Source: Parietaria judaica
Taxonomy: Eukaryota; Streptophyta; Magnoliopsida; Rosales; Urticaceae
Length of the DNA: 64,000 bases
Direction of reading: 5' to 3'
Assembly (NCBI GenBank): GCA_954871525.1
Contig: OX940872.1
Coordinates: 14,779,180-14,843,179, forward strand
Positions 12,701 to 25,014 of the stretch are shown piece by piece. Positions within the stretch are counted from its first letter, which is position 1, and each line of letters opens with the position of its first letter. The notes beneath the pieces were generated by a model, which saw only the letters and a program-made list of their open reading frames with translations, was not told the DNA's origin and ran no database searches. The position numbers were made by a program, and so were the translations under genes.

Positions 12701-13285
12701 AACAAGTATTGGCGGAAAATAATCCTTTGACAGATGAGTGTATAGAAAAATCATTTTCCACGTTGTGATAAGTATGACTATTACTGATAGAAAATATAAT
12801 ATAAGATTTAGTGATAAAGCGGTAAAAACATGTATGCGGTTTTCATATCAAAACCAAAAACTCATGTTTTAATCTAATCCGTTTATTCGGTTATTTTTTG
12901 GTGTATTCGGTTTTAACCGCTTTGATAGCTATTACGGTTTAATTGGTATTGGTTTGATGAATTTTTGGTGAAAAATACGATCCGCGGCTTCTTTTGTTCA
13001 CCCTTATGTAATATATATATATATATGTATGTATACTAGGGTTTATCACCTCTGAATTCTGGTCTTGATAAAAGGTGGGAGATCAAAAGAGTAACTCGTA
13101 ACCAAGAGACTGAGAGCCTCTCCAACGAAAAGAAAGCCCATGGAACCAGGAGGCAAAGGAACTCTATTCATGCTCTTCAATGATCTGAAGGAGATCCAAT
13201 ATCTTCGAATACTCTCAATAATGCATATCACAATCAAACCCACCACGCACACTTGGATCTCGTACGACATTGTCAAAGCTATCAT
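6779..13285 (-). CDS. CYP87: Cytochrome P450, CYP85 clan, probably CYP87 family, intact, 9 exons
   Basis: ER-anchored haem mono-oxygenase. Exons: 13050-13285, 11225-11558, 9805-9954, 8491-8745, 8150-8239, 7962-8040, 7220-7326, 6996-7123, 6779-6869. All junctions are GT-AG and in frame, giving 1470 bp and 489 residues with a TGA stop. Domains in order: N-terminal membrane helix (residues about 10-27), proline hinge VPLPPGSMGF, CYP87-like VSADSEFNHYILHQEG and ELWY in exon 2, I-helix LFASTESI in exon 4, ExxR as EILR in exon 6, PERF-like FNPWRW in exon 7, and haem loop FGRGARQCPG in exon 8. The AGxD/ET-T motif is changed to A-S-T-E-S: the acid is kept and Thr becomes Ser. CYP87 enzymes known in plants oxidise triterpenoids or sterols; the substrate here is unknown. 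Introns 1, 2 and 3 exceed 1 kb and hold AT-rich sequence without genes. A second Met at residue 6 could also be the start. Confidence 0.93.
8443..8464. repeat. (AT)n microsatellite in CYP intron 4
   Basis: Run of AT dinucleotides just downstream of the exon 4 donor on the coding (minus) strand. It has no effect on the splice sites as read. Confidence 0.8.
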
Positions 13286-13344
13286 CGATGAATATGATTG
13301 ACCTGCTTTATTAAATTTGGTCTGTAAGAATCAGATATGACATG

Positions 13345-13381
<37 letters not shown>

Positions 13382-13830
13382 ACGCGCTCTGCCTAAGCTA
13401 CGATAATAGATTGTTTGGTATCGACGACCACATATCTCAATCACTAGGTGTATGGGTTAATTTCGAGATAAATTTCTATTTTTGGAAAGTCAATGTATGA
13501 TGAAAATGATATGATAAAATAATATCATGATGAAAGAGGCTTTTATTAGGGAAAGGGTTTTATAATTAACTTAGTGTACACAGTCCAAGAAAAACTTCAA
13601 TAAATTAATTATAAAGTGATATTTTTCTCCGGTTTGGACAATGTGGCAGATGATTAGTTTCGGTAAAGTTATATAGTTTCGAAAACTATATATAAAAAAA
13701 GATACTGTCTAGTTAATATTATAAGTTAATAGTTGTTGAAAATGATATGTTAATAAGAAATTAAAAAAAAAAAACTATGGATAATTCTCGGAATTGATTT
13801 TTATAAATAAATAAATTAAACGGAAATTAT
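13286..13830. other. CYP 5' flank and probable promoter region
   Basis: Holds an (AT)n run at about 13350-13376, some 65-90 bp upstream of the ATG on the coding strand, which may include the TATA element, followed by AT-rich DNA up to the Copia-1 LTR at 13831. No open frame of note. The LTR starts only about 545 bp upstream of the CYP start codon, so its regulatory sequence could influence the gene (inference). Confidence 0.5.
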
Positions 13831-14456
13831 TGTTGGGTTTTCGATGACTCTTTCTCAATCTCGAGGCGGAAATCACGGGATATCATCGAACAACATAGAT
13901 CTAGAATAATTACGAGAATTGAGATATCGAATTAGAGATCGTTACCAAACTTTGGTACTTTTGCCAACTGTACCGAAAACGCTGACTTTTGCCGATTCCG
14001 AGCTTGGCCGATTTCTCTGAATGTCCCGGGGATGAGCACTTCAATTGTAGTGCCTCTAGGTCGTCCACCACGTCACTCGGGAACGTCTTGATGACCGGAA
14101 AACACCTCGGAGGATAGGTTAGATCCTACTCAGTGTTTGGATGACGAACCTATGATGAACCGGGAGGAAGCCAAAATTCGACTTCTTCTAGGGAGGGAGG
14201 TCGAATTTCTCTCTATGGCTAGGTAAAGGATTAATGTTTTATGAGCCATGATTATGTATTTATAATACTTAATCTCATAAAATCTAATAGGCTTTAATTA
14301 AGGCCCAATAAGCTTTAATTAATTAATTAATTCATAGTTAATTAAGTGTGCTCATCATTATTACTCGGGCCAATTGGGCCCGTTATGTCGGTTATGGATT
14401 CGGGTCGATATCCGATAACCCGAAAGATACAATATCGGGTTCGGGCATAACCTACA
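13831..14456 (-). repeat. 3' LTR of Copia-1 (626 bp)
   Basis: Begins TGTTGGGTTTTCG and ends CATAACCTACA on the + strand, so it has TG/CA termini. Just outside is the reverse complement of a copia polypurine tract (ATCTCCCAGTTTC, 14457-14469). A TATA element lies at about 14257-14266 on the minus strand. A diverged relative in the opposite orientation lies at 38445-39080; the two share GTGGACGA(C/T)CTAGAGGC and the AAAGTACCAAA block. Confidence 0.85.
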
Positions 14457-14469
14457 ATCTCCCAGTTTC
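14457..14469 (-). other. Polypurine tract of Copia-1
   Basis: Reads GAAACTGGGAGAT on the minus strand immediately before the LTR start TGTAGG. This is the site of plus-strand DNA priming in plant copia elements. Confidence 0.7.
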
Positions 14470-15640
14470 ACGAACGCACCGGATTGGTTATCTCCGTGCA
14501 CGCTCTGCACATGAAGTATTACTCGAAAATGCCATATTGGGTTATATGTACATTTTCTCAGCTACTCATGCCTGATTCATCAAAGTTACAACTGAAACTT
14601 GTTTTCGTTGTAAATTAGTTATCGTATTCCGTTTCCGTTGCGAGTTCGGTGTGACTCTTTAGGATTCTGTAGTGTTGGTCACATATTCAGATAGAGTATG
14701 CTAGAAGTGAGTGGCCTCCACCTAGACATCCCTTCCCCCAATCTACAAAATTTTGGAATCCCCTTTTATATATAAGTTATTCATAAAGAATCATGTGATT
14801 CTTCTATATTTACTTATTTTGTATATGACTGATTCCTTCAACATCTTTACTACTCTAGATTTGGCACAGATCATGGTTTTTCACATCTGTTTAAGACGTA
14901 CTCTATTTTTCTGATTCAGGTATTAGTATCCAAAACAAAACAAATTTTTGTTTTGACTATGGCCATAGTTTTCATTTACTTATACTATTCAGAAGGCCCT
15001 GAGTGTATTGCCCCAAGATGAATGGGAGATGCATGTTTTCTTGAAATATCATCCCATCCTACAAGGTTCATCACATGCCCAACTATAGCTGTTATAACTT
15101 TCCTGGCACGGTAAGCGTTGAGTTATAATCTAAGAATGTGATTCACCCGGTGATGGACTCAAACTTTGGAGTCTATCTTCATATCTCTAAATTTCTCAGT
15201 GTACCCTTATTGTAAGGTTTTATACCCATGTGAGAAATTTTAGAGTGCGAGTCTTTCCAACACTGCTAGTATTCCTACTAGTGCCCATATGTATAAGAAT
15301 ATCTCATAGATATCAAGGATCTCTATCATTTCCTCTTATCTACATATACCAGTTATTTTGAAATGTCATTTATAGTCCCTCTTTGTTTCTTCGTAATGAC
15401 TTTCTATAACTGGGGAAAATTCAAGATTATCATTTAAGATATCTTAGGAACTACATTTATTTAGTTGATATCAATATTTCTAAATGACTAGGATATTGAT
15501 ATGAACGTTAAATGATGAAACTTGCCTTTTAAAGAATTAAGATTGTGCTTCAAATTTAATGAATAATGATTACAAAAAAATTGTCTTTGAACCATAAAAC
15601 AAGGTTCAATGTATTTAAATAACTGTAGACTTTTATGGGT
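14470..15640. other. Non-coding spacer between Copia-1 RNase H and 3' LTR
   Basis: About 1.2 kb with no frame resembling a known protein on either strand. AT-rich, with no clear repeats. It is long for this position in a copia element, so an old insertion or degraded extra sequence is possible. Confidence 0.5.
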
Positions 15641-17690
15641 TCTTTATCCCAATATTTTCCGCATGACGAAAATGCTTTTCTTTCGACAAAACTTTAGTCA
15701 TCGGGTCTGCTAAATTGTCTTCAGTGTCAACTCTTTCCATCTCTATGTCCTTCCGATCAACTATGTCTTTGATCAGATGGTATTTTTTGAGTACATGCTT
15801 TGCTGTCTTGTGTGATCTTGGTTCCTTGGCTTATGCTATAGCTTCATTGATGTCGCAGTATAGCTTCACATGATCATTAATGCTAGGAACTACACCAAGA
15901 TCAGAAACAAATTCCTTGATCTATATAGCCTCTTTGGCAGCATCAGATGCTGCAATGTACTCAGATTCGGTGGTTGAATCAGCTACCGTAGCTTGTTTGC
16001 TGCTGTTCCATGTAACAACACCACCGTTTGCACAGAATACGTATCCTGTTTGAGATTTGAAATCATCCCTGTCTGTTTGGAAACTTGCATCAGAATAACC
16101 TTTAAAGATTATTTGATTTGCTCCGCCGTATATCAAACATCTATCTTTTGTTCTGTTCAAGTAACGCAAGATATTCTTCACGGCTACCCAATGAGTTAAT
16201 CCATGGTTTGATTGAAATCTACTCGTCATGCTTAAGGAAAAACCTACATCTGGACGGGTACATATCATAGAATACATAATTGACCCAATAGCAGAAGCAT
16301 ACAGAACTTTTTCCATGCTTTTGATTTCTTCTAAAGAAATCAGACTTTACTTCTTTGTCAAGTATGTCTTATGTGTCATCGGAGTGAAACCTTTTCCCGA
16401 TTTATCCATGTTTAAAACTTTTAACAATTTTATCGATATATGTACCTTGACTTAGAGACAAGACTCTTTTACTTCTATTTCTTTGAATCTACGCCTAATA
16501 TATATGCGGTTTCTCCTAAGTCTTTCATTGAGAAACATTTTCTCAACCACTCCTTTACAGCTTGGAGTTCAGATGTATCGTTTCCTATTATCAATATGTC
16601 ATCTACATAAAGAATCAAGAAAACTACTATGCTCCCACTAGATTTGATATACACACATGGATCGTCTTTGTTTTTGATGAATCCAAATCCCGTGACCGAT
16701 TCATTGAAACGACGATTCCAACTTAGAGATGCTTGCTTGAGACCGTAAATTGATCTTTTCAATTTACCTTATTTGGTTGTTTGTGGTCAATGAAACCTTC
16801 AGGTTGTGTCATGTACACATCCTGTTCCAGAACACCATTCAAGAATGCGGTTTTAACATCCATTTGCCAGATTTCATAATCATGAAATGTTGCAATGGCT
16901 AGCAAGATTCTTATTAATTTGAACATGGCAACAGGTGAGAATGTTTCATCATAGTCTATACCATGAATTTGTCGATAACCTTTAGCGACCAATCTCCCTT
17001 TGTATGTGTGTACTTTGCCATCCATGTCAATCTTCTTTTTGAAGATCCATTTGCACCCAATGGGTTTTGACCCTTTAGGAGCATCAACAAGGTCCCATAC
17101 CTCGTTGCTATACATGGAGTCCATTTCAGAGTTCATGGATTCTAGCCATTTCTTTGAGTCATCTCCTGACATTGGTCCTTTGTAAGACTCAGGTCCTTCA
17201 CCCTCATCTTCATGAATTGTTTCATCTTCTATTGAAACAAGAAGATTCAATTTCAGAGGAGGTTAACTCTCTCTGATTGATCTTCTAGATGTCAGTATGT
17301 AATCAGGTTGCTCATTTATCCTATCTTGAATGGGTACATCGTATAGAGCTACGTTTTCTGGAGGTTGTTCGTTGATGATCTCATTATCAACTTCCTCGTT
17401 AAGAAGAACGTCTTCTATTGGGTTATCATTCATGATTTGATCATGATTTGCATAACCCTATGTTTGAGCTTTTTCTGTGTCCATTTGTTGTTCATTTTGA
17501 ACTTGTGGTTCTTGTTCTTCATGAAGAACAATGTTTCTCCCACTAGACTTTCTAGAGAGAAAATCTTCTTCTAAGAAAACACCAGTTTTGGCAACGAAGA
17601 TTTTGCCAATGTTTTTCTGATAGAAGTAGTACCCAACAGTTTCGTTTGGGTATCCCACAAAGTTGCATTTTATGTATTTGGGGCTGAGTT
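15641..17690 (-). pseudogene. Copia-1 pol remnant: integrase C-term, RT, RNase H
   Basis: Integrase C-terminus: FVGYPNETVGYYFYQ at about 17600-17660. RT: SNEVWDLVDAPKGSKPIGCKW, DETFSPVA, FLNGVLEQDVYMTQPEGF (16759-17250), then YGLKQASLSWN and the catalytic LYVDDILIIG (16475-16762) after a frameshift at NKVN/LKRSIYG. RNase H: SIMYSMICTRPDVGF, GYSDASF, STTESEYIAASDAAKEAI (15921-16316), then stops and frameshifts with recognisable remains down to about 15641. The YVDD is intact, but the frame is broken at several points, so no working polyprotein is possible. Confidence 0.9.
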
Positions 17691-17696
17691 TGTCTT

Positions 17697-20466
17697 GTTG
17701 TAAATCGGGGTTTGATTCCCGACTTCATTACCATGAGTTTTGCCTCCGAGGTTTCCCGATAACATTTAAAAATTATTTTAAAGCGAAAAACTTGTTACCG
17801 GCCCGACGACACGGTTATCGGGTGATAACCATTTCATCAAGATCTGATAAATATTACGAATTTAATATTTCATTAAGATTATTAATATTCAAGTCGAATA
17901 GGAAATAAATAGAAAGCAGTAAATGGTTGCATTTATTGACCCAATGCATAAGGCCGTACCTCAGTTGACGATTCCGGCTGCGCGTTCTGAACTCGGGCAG
18001 GGCTCCGCCGATGCTGAGGGAAACTCTCGTGATCTTCCGGGATATTCTCCTGGACTCCTCGTACCGAAGAGTGAACTTCGCCGGCAGGACTCTGTCGCAA
18101 AATTTAACTGATGGTTCTTTAAAACTACTAGAGAAAAATATCTCCTAAGCCGAACCAGAAGAGAGATCAGAAGCAGAAAACTCGCAGACCCTAGAGAGAG
18201 AGGGAGAGCTCGATTTTTTGCTCTGGGGAAGGTGTGAAAAATGTGTAGAATGAGCCTCCTATTTATAGGCTCAAGCTGTAACCGATTTGGAGATTTTCCC
18301 TCCCATTTTTTGAATTCTTCTAATTAAATTTAATTAATTATTTCAATCAAATGGTCCAGATTCAATCTCATCCAAATCCAATGGATATAATTAATCAGGT
18401 ATTTAATTAAATAATAAATACATGATAAGATTAAAATATTTAATAGTATCATCATTTTTATTAAATTCGAATTATACATATATATATATATAATTATAAA
18501 ATTCGAATTTGTATATGATTATCTAGATCCAATGGTTCAAAATGAATCTTAAACCAATCCAATGGATCATATCAATTAAGGTTAAAATCCAATACCATAG
18601 GGTTTCAACAAGACCCTAATTCGAATTCTTATCCTTTTATATATATTCGAATATTCTATATATATATATATATTATATTAATTAATTTGTAATCCGACGA
18701 TAAAAATTAAATCTTAAAACCGATCCAACGGACACAATTAATTAAGCAAATTCGAAATACCTAAGCTTGGTCACCAAGCTTTCAATTTCAAACTACAATT
18801 AGGGTTTAAATTAATTATCTCAATCCAACGGTTGATATCAAATCATAACCGATATAATGGATTAAATTGATTTTAGGGTTTTGTTAAAATACCATAACAT
18901 TAGGTACTTATGCCGCAAATATGGAATATCCAAATCTTATCATTCGAATTAACTAGGGTTTAATATGAGCAAACCCTAATTCGAATTTTACACATTTATA
19001 TATGTAAATATACATATATATTATTTATTAATTTAAATCTATTAATTATTAATTAATTATTAATAATTAAATCCAAATAATTAAATTATATCAATAAATC
19101 CTGATCTCAATATCACACATTAAATGTCATGGTGCCACACCATCATTTAAATTCGTGACATGTGATTTAATTTCATAGTTTATCGAACCGAGTCATAAAC
19201 TTAGAAAATCCATAAATCACAAAGCGTAAGTCAGAATGACTTGGTTCAAAAAGAAAAGTTTCTTAGAATTTAATTTACAACAACATGGTGCTAATATAAA
19301 ATATAAATTATAACTTTATTTTTATCAGTTACTTCCGTGTACCAAAATATGGTACTTTTGCCATGCTGACGATAAAACTATCTGACGTCTGCCACAGTCC
19401 TGTTAGTTTTATAAGTCTAGCCAAATGATTAAACATTATTCCGAATGTATTTTAATCACGTACGTATCATCCGTTACGGAGCTATCCTGGGGACCATGGA
19501 CCCGTATCACTTAAGCTCCAACGAACTACTAGTTGTTCGTCAAACCTCGAAGTGATTCCACTATAGACCCGAGGCTGCACTCTTTCGTGATATGGTATAT
19601 ATTTATCCCTTTATTACAGCAGGGTGTCCATTGATACAATCAAAGTTGGGTTATTGTTATTTCACTTGATAATTCACACATGAGCAGGCGGTTTTTACCG
19701 TAATGCCTCTTAATGCATTTTCCTCCTTGACTCAGTCAGTAATATTATGAGCAACCCACTTATGGTTTCGATTCATAAGTTGCGCACGGGTACCTCTCAC
19801 TTCTCACCACTGACAATCAAGGGAATCATCATGACTCTGAAGAGAGCTGTGTGATGCCCATGTCTATGATCAAGCTACCCTTACTACTGACTATCATGTT
19901 CCCAAAATAATAGTGTTGGGAACAGCGGTAATATCTTGTGTTCTTTAACGGTTAAATCAAAGAACAATTAAGCTAGTAGCTCGGACTCAAGATCACTCAG
20001 GACTTAGAACTAATATCCATTTGATCATCTATTTGTGACTCAACTTCAAGTTATCAGTGACGGTCTTATATGATAACTTCTTGAGTTTAAGTCACGTCCA
20101 GTCCAGTATGAAGACACTTCATACTTAATGCACTTCTAGTGAGTGTGACACACATATAATCCAGAATAAGATTGTCACTTAGTCACATTAATGACGTTAC
20201 ATGATTAATGGGCTCCCACCAAGTTAATGAGGTCACGGACATTTTTAAGTTCATTTATTATGATTATTATTTCTTCCTCACATTGACTCTGTTGTGATAA
20301 TAATAACATAATTGCATCCTTTATGAACTAAGGAATCAAACATTCTATTTTACTCTACCAGAAACTATAATAAGATTATCATAATAAGTACCATATTTAT
20401 TCAATGACTTGCCATAATCTTTTATAAATGGATAAATATCTTGTTTAAGGACACATATGTCGAACA
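17697..20466 (-). repeat. Family A LTR, copy A1 (3' LTR of Copia-2)
   Basis: 2770 bp, + strand ends TGTTGTAAATCGG and CATATGTCGAACA. Adjacent to a polypurine tract at 20467-20477 (minus strand AAGTAGGAGAT), which marks it as the 3' LTR. Holds the conserved hairpin block (19478-19574), ACCAAAATATGGTACTTTTG at 19341-19360, and the GTATGAAG/CTTCATAC stem near 20108-20126. The 70 or so residue open frames inside are not genes. Confidence 0.88.
19478..19574 (-). promoter_or_regulatory. Conserved three-stem hairpin block in LTR A1
   Basis: On the + strand: GGAGCT (19478-19483) pairs with AGCTCC (19514-19519); ACGAAC (19521-19526) pairs with GTTCGT (19535-19540); CCTCG (19545-19549) pairs with CGAGG (19570-19574). 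All three stems are perfect here. The sequence between the last pair contains the reverse complement of TATAGTGGAA, which is kept in families A and B. Candidate structured RNA; function unknown. Confidence 0.55.
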
Positions 20467-20477
20467 ATCTCCTACTT
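20467..20477 (-). other. Polypurine tract of Copia-2
   Basis: Reads AAGTAGGAGAT on the minus strand directly before the LTR start TGTTCG. Close to the plant copia consensus. Confidence 0.75.
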
Positions 20478-20499
20478 GTACTTAAAGAGGATGACCCTT

Positions 20500-21990
20500 G
20501 TCTTTCACGCCCATATTCTCCAGATGCCTCCTGAATATTTTCTCTGGCAACGTCTTGGTGAATGGATCAACCAGATTGTCTTATGAAGCTATTTTCACAA
20601 CCCGTATAGCGTTTGTGGCCCTTCTTATGAGATGGTATTTTGGTTCTCTATGTTTTGCCTTGTTATGGTCTCTCGGCTCTTTAGAATTCGCCACGGCTCC
20701 ACTGTTGTCACAGTATAGCGTTTGTGGCCCTTCTACATCTGGGACTACACCCAGTTCCATGTAAAAATTCTTTAGCCAAACTGATTCTTTGGCTGCTTCA
20801 CAGGCAGCCACATAGTCAGCTTCCATTGTGGAATCTGCGATACAGGATTGCTTTACGCTTCTCCAGAATATCACTCCACCAGCAAGGGTGTACACTGCTC
20901 GTGACGTCGACTTTCTCGAGTCTTTGTATCCTAGTGGATTCAGTTCTGATCCTGAAAACACTAACATATAACCTCTCGTTCTCCGAAGATACTTGAGGAT
21001 GTTCTTCACTACAGTCCAGTGAGCCATACCAGGGTTGGATTGGTATCTACTAACTATTCCCACATCGTAACAGATGTCTGGCCTAGTACACTGCATAGTA
21101 TACATCAGACTTCCCACTGCTGAAGCATAGGTTACCCGCCTAATCTCGTCTTGCTCTTCTTGGAGAAGTTGGACACTGTTTCCTGCTTAGGAACACTCCA
21201 TGCATGATCAGTAAATTACCTCCATTGGAGTTTGTCATTGCAAAACGTTCAAGCACCTTATCAATGTAAGCTACTTGTGATAAGGCTAGAAGCCTGTTGT
21301 TGCGATCCCTAAAGATACGGATCCCAAGAACATAACTGGCTTCTCCCATAATACTTCATTTAGAATTGCGTAGATAGCCATGCTTTCACGTCTGATAATC
21401 TTTTCACACTGTTTTCAATGAGAAGAATATCGTCGACGTATAAAACAAGAAAAATTTCCACGGACTCATCATTGAGTTTATAAATGCAGGCTTCAGTTTT
21501 GTTCTAAATGAATCCATAGGTCTTGATGGTTTCATCAAACCTTAGATTCCAGGATGTAGAAGCTTGCTTCAATCTATAAATGGACTTGAGTAATCTGCAA
21601 ACCTTCCCCTCTTGACCCTGTTGCACGAACCCTTCTGGTTGGTCCATATAGATGTTCTCGTCAATATACCCGTTCAAGAATGCGTATTTGACGTCCATGA
21701 GAATCCGGATGGACTTATACTTAGCGACTGGAGCGAAGGTCTCATCGAAATCAATACATTCCCTCTGGGTAAAACCCTTTGCCACTAGTCTAGCCTTGAA
21801 GGTTTCAACCTTCCCGTCCACTCCTCTCTTTCTCTTGTATACCCACTTATTCCCAATGGTTTTGAAACCATCAGGTAAGTCTACAAGTTCCCAAACTTCA
21901 TTAGAATCCATCGATTCTATTTCTTCGTTCATGGCTTCCTGCCATTCTCCCTTATCAGGATCCACCATAGCTTCTTTGTAGCTTGTGGGA
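20500..21990 (-). pseudogene. Copia-2 RT and RNase H remnant
   Basis: RT: SNEVWELVDLPDGFKTIGNKW, FKARLVAKGFTQRECIDFDE, FLNGYIDENIYMDQPEGFVQ, LKQASTSWNLRF (21504-21968); catalytic LVLYVDDILLIE at about 21412-21450 in another frame; GEASYVLGIRIFRDR and LSQVAYIDKVLERF (21140-21349). RNase H: GSLMYTMQCTRPDICYDVG, SVKQSCIADSTMEADYVAAC, KNFYMELGVVPDVEGPQTLY (20581-21117). The expected residues between FDETFAPVAKYKSIRIL and MDVKYAFLNG are missing, and there are several frameshifts. Non-functional. Confidence 0.9.
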
Positions 21991-22247
21991 TCTTCGACAC
22001 TAGTGTTTGTAACATCTATGTCAAATACAAACTAGGTTTACTCGTAGTGTTTAACCGTTCAATAGAAAATCCCACTACGTCTGAGTATTCCTTGAGTTTC
22101 TAATGAAACTCAAACTGTGATTACTCGTAGTGTTGTCAATATTAATTAACCTCCCACTACGTCTGAGTATCACTTGGTTCTAATCCTGGGACCGTGGGTT
22201 CTGCACTCTTTTATGACAATAGACACTGTCGTCAATCATTGTGACAC
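21991..22247. other. Copia-2 internal remnant upstream of RT
   Basis: Holds two imperfect copies of the block CACTACG(A/T)... CTCCCACTACGTCTGAGTAT at about 22068-22085 and 22150-22170 (+ strand CCCACTACGTCTGAGTAT), a local duplication of pol linker sequence. No continuous frame. Confidence 0.5.
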
Positions 22248-22252
22248 CTTGT

Positions 22253-25009
22253 TGTTGGAAATCGATGGTATCAAGTCGACTTCCTTACCACGATAATAGC
22301 CTCCGGGACGTCCCGGTAACATTTAAAAATTCATTCTCAAGCGGAAATCTTGTTATCGGACCGACGACACGGATATCGGGTAACAATCAAAACTGAGATC
22401 TGACAAATATTTCGAATTCAATATTTTTCATATTCATTATTAATAATCTAGTCGAAATAGGAAATAAATAGAAAGCAGTAAATGGTCGCATTTATTTACC
22501 CAATGCATAAGGCCGTACCTCAGTTGACGATTCCGGCTGCGCGTTCTGAAATTGGGCAGGGCTCCGCCGGTGCTGAGGGAAACTCCCGTGATCTTCCGGG
22601 ATATGACTCCTGGATTCCTCGCTACCGAAGCGTGGGCTTCGCTGGCAGGACTCCGTCGCAAAATTTAACTGAAGGTTCTTTTAAAGCTACCGGAGAGAAA
22701 TATCTCCTAAGACGAACCAGAAAAAGAGATCAGAAGCAAAAACTCGCAGACCCTAGAGAGAGAGGGAGAGCTCGAGTTTTTACTATGGGGAAATGTGTGT
22801 TGAATGTGTAGAATGAGCTTCCCTTTTATAGGCTCAAGCTGTAACCGATTTGGAGATATTCCCTCCCTTTATTCGAATTCTCTTAATTAAATATAAATAA
22901 TTATTTCAATCCAATGATCCAGATTCAATCTCATCTAGATCCAATGGATATAATTAATCAGGGATTTAATTAATTGAATAATATAAGATAAGATCATATC
23001 ATATATTTTTTCGAATTTTATTATATACACATATTCAAATTCGAATTTGTTATTGATTATCTAGATCCAATGGTTAAAATTAAATCTTTAACCAATCCAA
23101 TGGATCAAATCAATTAGGGATAAAGTCAAATACCCTAGGGTTTTACAAAACCCTAATTCGAACTTTTATCCTAATATTTATTCGAATATAATATCATATA
23201 TATAATGTTAATTAATTTCTAATCCGACGGCTTAAAGATAAGATCTCAAAACCGATCCAACGGACAGAATTAATTAAGCTAATTCGAAATACCTAAACTT
23301 GGTCACCAAGTTTCAATTTCAAATTACTTTAGGGTTTGAATCAATTATCTCAATCCAACGGTAGATACTCAATCATGACCGATCCAATGGATTAAATTGA
23401 TTTCAGGGTTTTTGCCATTATACCAGACCTTAGGTATTTATGCCGCAAAAATAAAATCACTCAAGATTGGTTATTCGAATTTATCTAGGGTTTGTTATAC
23501 TCAAACCCTAATTTGAATTACACATTGAATAATACATGAATATATATTATTTATTCATTAATATAAATCCTTTAATTATTAATTAATTATTAATAAGATA
23601 TTAATAATCAAATCCAAATAATAAAATTATATTAATAAATCCTGATCTCTTTATCACACATTAAATGTCATGGTGCTACACCATCATTTAAATTCGTGAC
23701 ATGTGATTTAATTTCAAAGTTTATCGAACCGAGTCATAAACTTAGAAAATCCATAAATCACAAACCGTAAGTCAGAATGACTTGGTTCAAAAAGCAAAGT
23801 TGCTTAGAATTTAATTTAGAACAATATGGTGCTGTTCTAAAATCTAAATTCTAACTTTATTTTTATCAGTTACTTTCGTGTACCAAAATATGATACTTTT
23901 GACACGCTATCTATAAAACTATCTGAACGTCTGTCACAGACTTGTCAGTTTTATAAGTCGAGCCAAATGATTAAACATAATCCAGAATGCATTTTAATCA
24001 CGTACGTATCATCCGTTACGGAGCTATCCTGGGGACCATGGACGCGTATCACTTAAGCTCCAACGAACTGCTAGTTGTTCGTCAAACCTCGAAGTGATTC
24101 CACTATAGACCCGAGGCTGCACTCTTTAGTGATACGGTATATATTATTCCCTTATATACAGCAGGGTGTCCATTAGATTCAATCAAATACCGATTATTGT
24201 CCTTTCACTTGATGACTCACACATGAGCAGGCGTTTTATACCGTAATGCCCCTCAATGCATTTTCATCCTTGACTCAGCCAGTAATATTATGAGCAACCC
24301 ACTTATGGTTTCGATTCATAAGTTGCGCATGGGTACCTCTCACTTCTCACCACTGACAATCAAGGGAATCATCATGACTCTGAAGAGAGCTGTGTGATGC
24401 CCATATCTATGATCAAGCAATCCTTCACTACTGACTATCATGTTCCCAAAATAATAGTGTTGGGAACAGCGGTAATGTCTTGTGTTCTTTAACGGTTAAA
24501 TCAAAGAACAATCAAGCCAGTAGCTTAGACTCATGACCACTCAGGACTTAGAACTAATATCCATTTGATCATCATTTTGCGACTCAACTACAAGTTGTCA
24601 GTGAGGGTCTTATATGACAACTTTCTTGAGTTTAAGTCAGGTCCAGTCCAGTATGAAGACGCTTCATACTTAATGCACTTCTAGTGAGTGTAGACACACA
24701 CAAAATCCAGAATAGGATTGTCACTTCAGTCACATTAATGACCTTACCGATTAATGGGCTCCCACCCAGTTAATCAGGTCACGGACATTTTAAGTTCATT
24801 TATTATGTTTATTAATTCTCCCTCACATGACTCCTTTGTGATAATAATAACATAATTGCATCCTTTATGAACTATGGAATCAAACATTCTATTTTACTCT
24901 ACAGAAACTATAATAAGATTAACATAATAAGTACCATCTTTATTCAACGACTTGTCATAATATTTTACAAATGGTTAAATATCTTGCTTAAGGACACACA
25001 TGTCCAACA
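22253..25009 (-). mobile_element. Solo LTR of family A, copy A2
   Basis: 2757 bp, + strand ends TGTTGGAAATCG and CATGTCCAACA, flanked on both sides by the same 5-bp duplication CTTGT (22248-22252 and 25010-25014). No internal region, hence a solo LTR. Highly similar to A1 along its length. It carries the same hairpin block (about 24019-24120) and TACCAAAATATGATAC at 23881-23896. Confidence 0.92.
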
Positions 25010-25014
25010 CTTGT

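Larger units (their letters stand above)
13831..17696 (-). mobile_element. Copia-1: decayed Ty1/copia element, 3' half
   Basis: From left to right: 3' LTR (13831-14456), polypurine tract, long non-coding spacer, then RNase H, reverse transcriptase and integrase C-terminus, all reading on the minus strand. The element stops abruptly at 17697, inside the integrase region, where the long LTR of Copia-2 begins. Gag, protease and the integrase core are not found in this window. Confidence 0.85.

Noticed and set aside
22253..25009. A2 as the 5' LTR of Copia-2
   Set aside because: It has its own perfect target duplication CTTGT, no PBS follows it, and gag lies on its other side. It is therefore an independent solo LTR.
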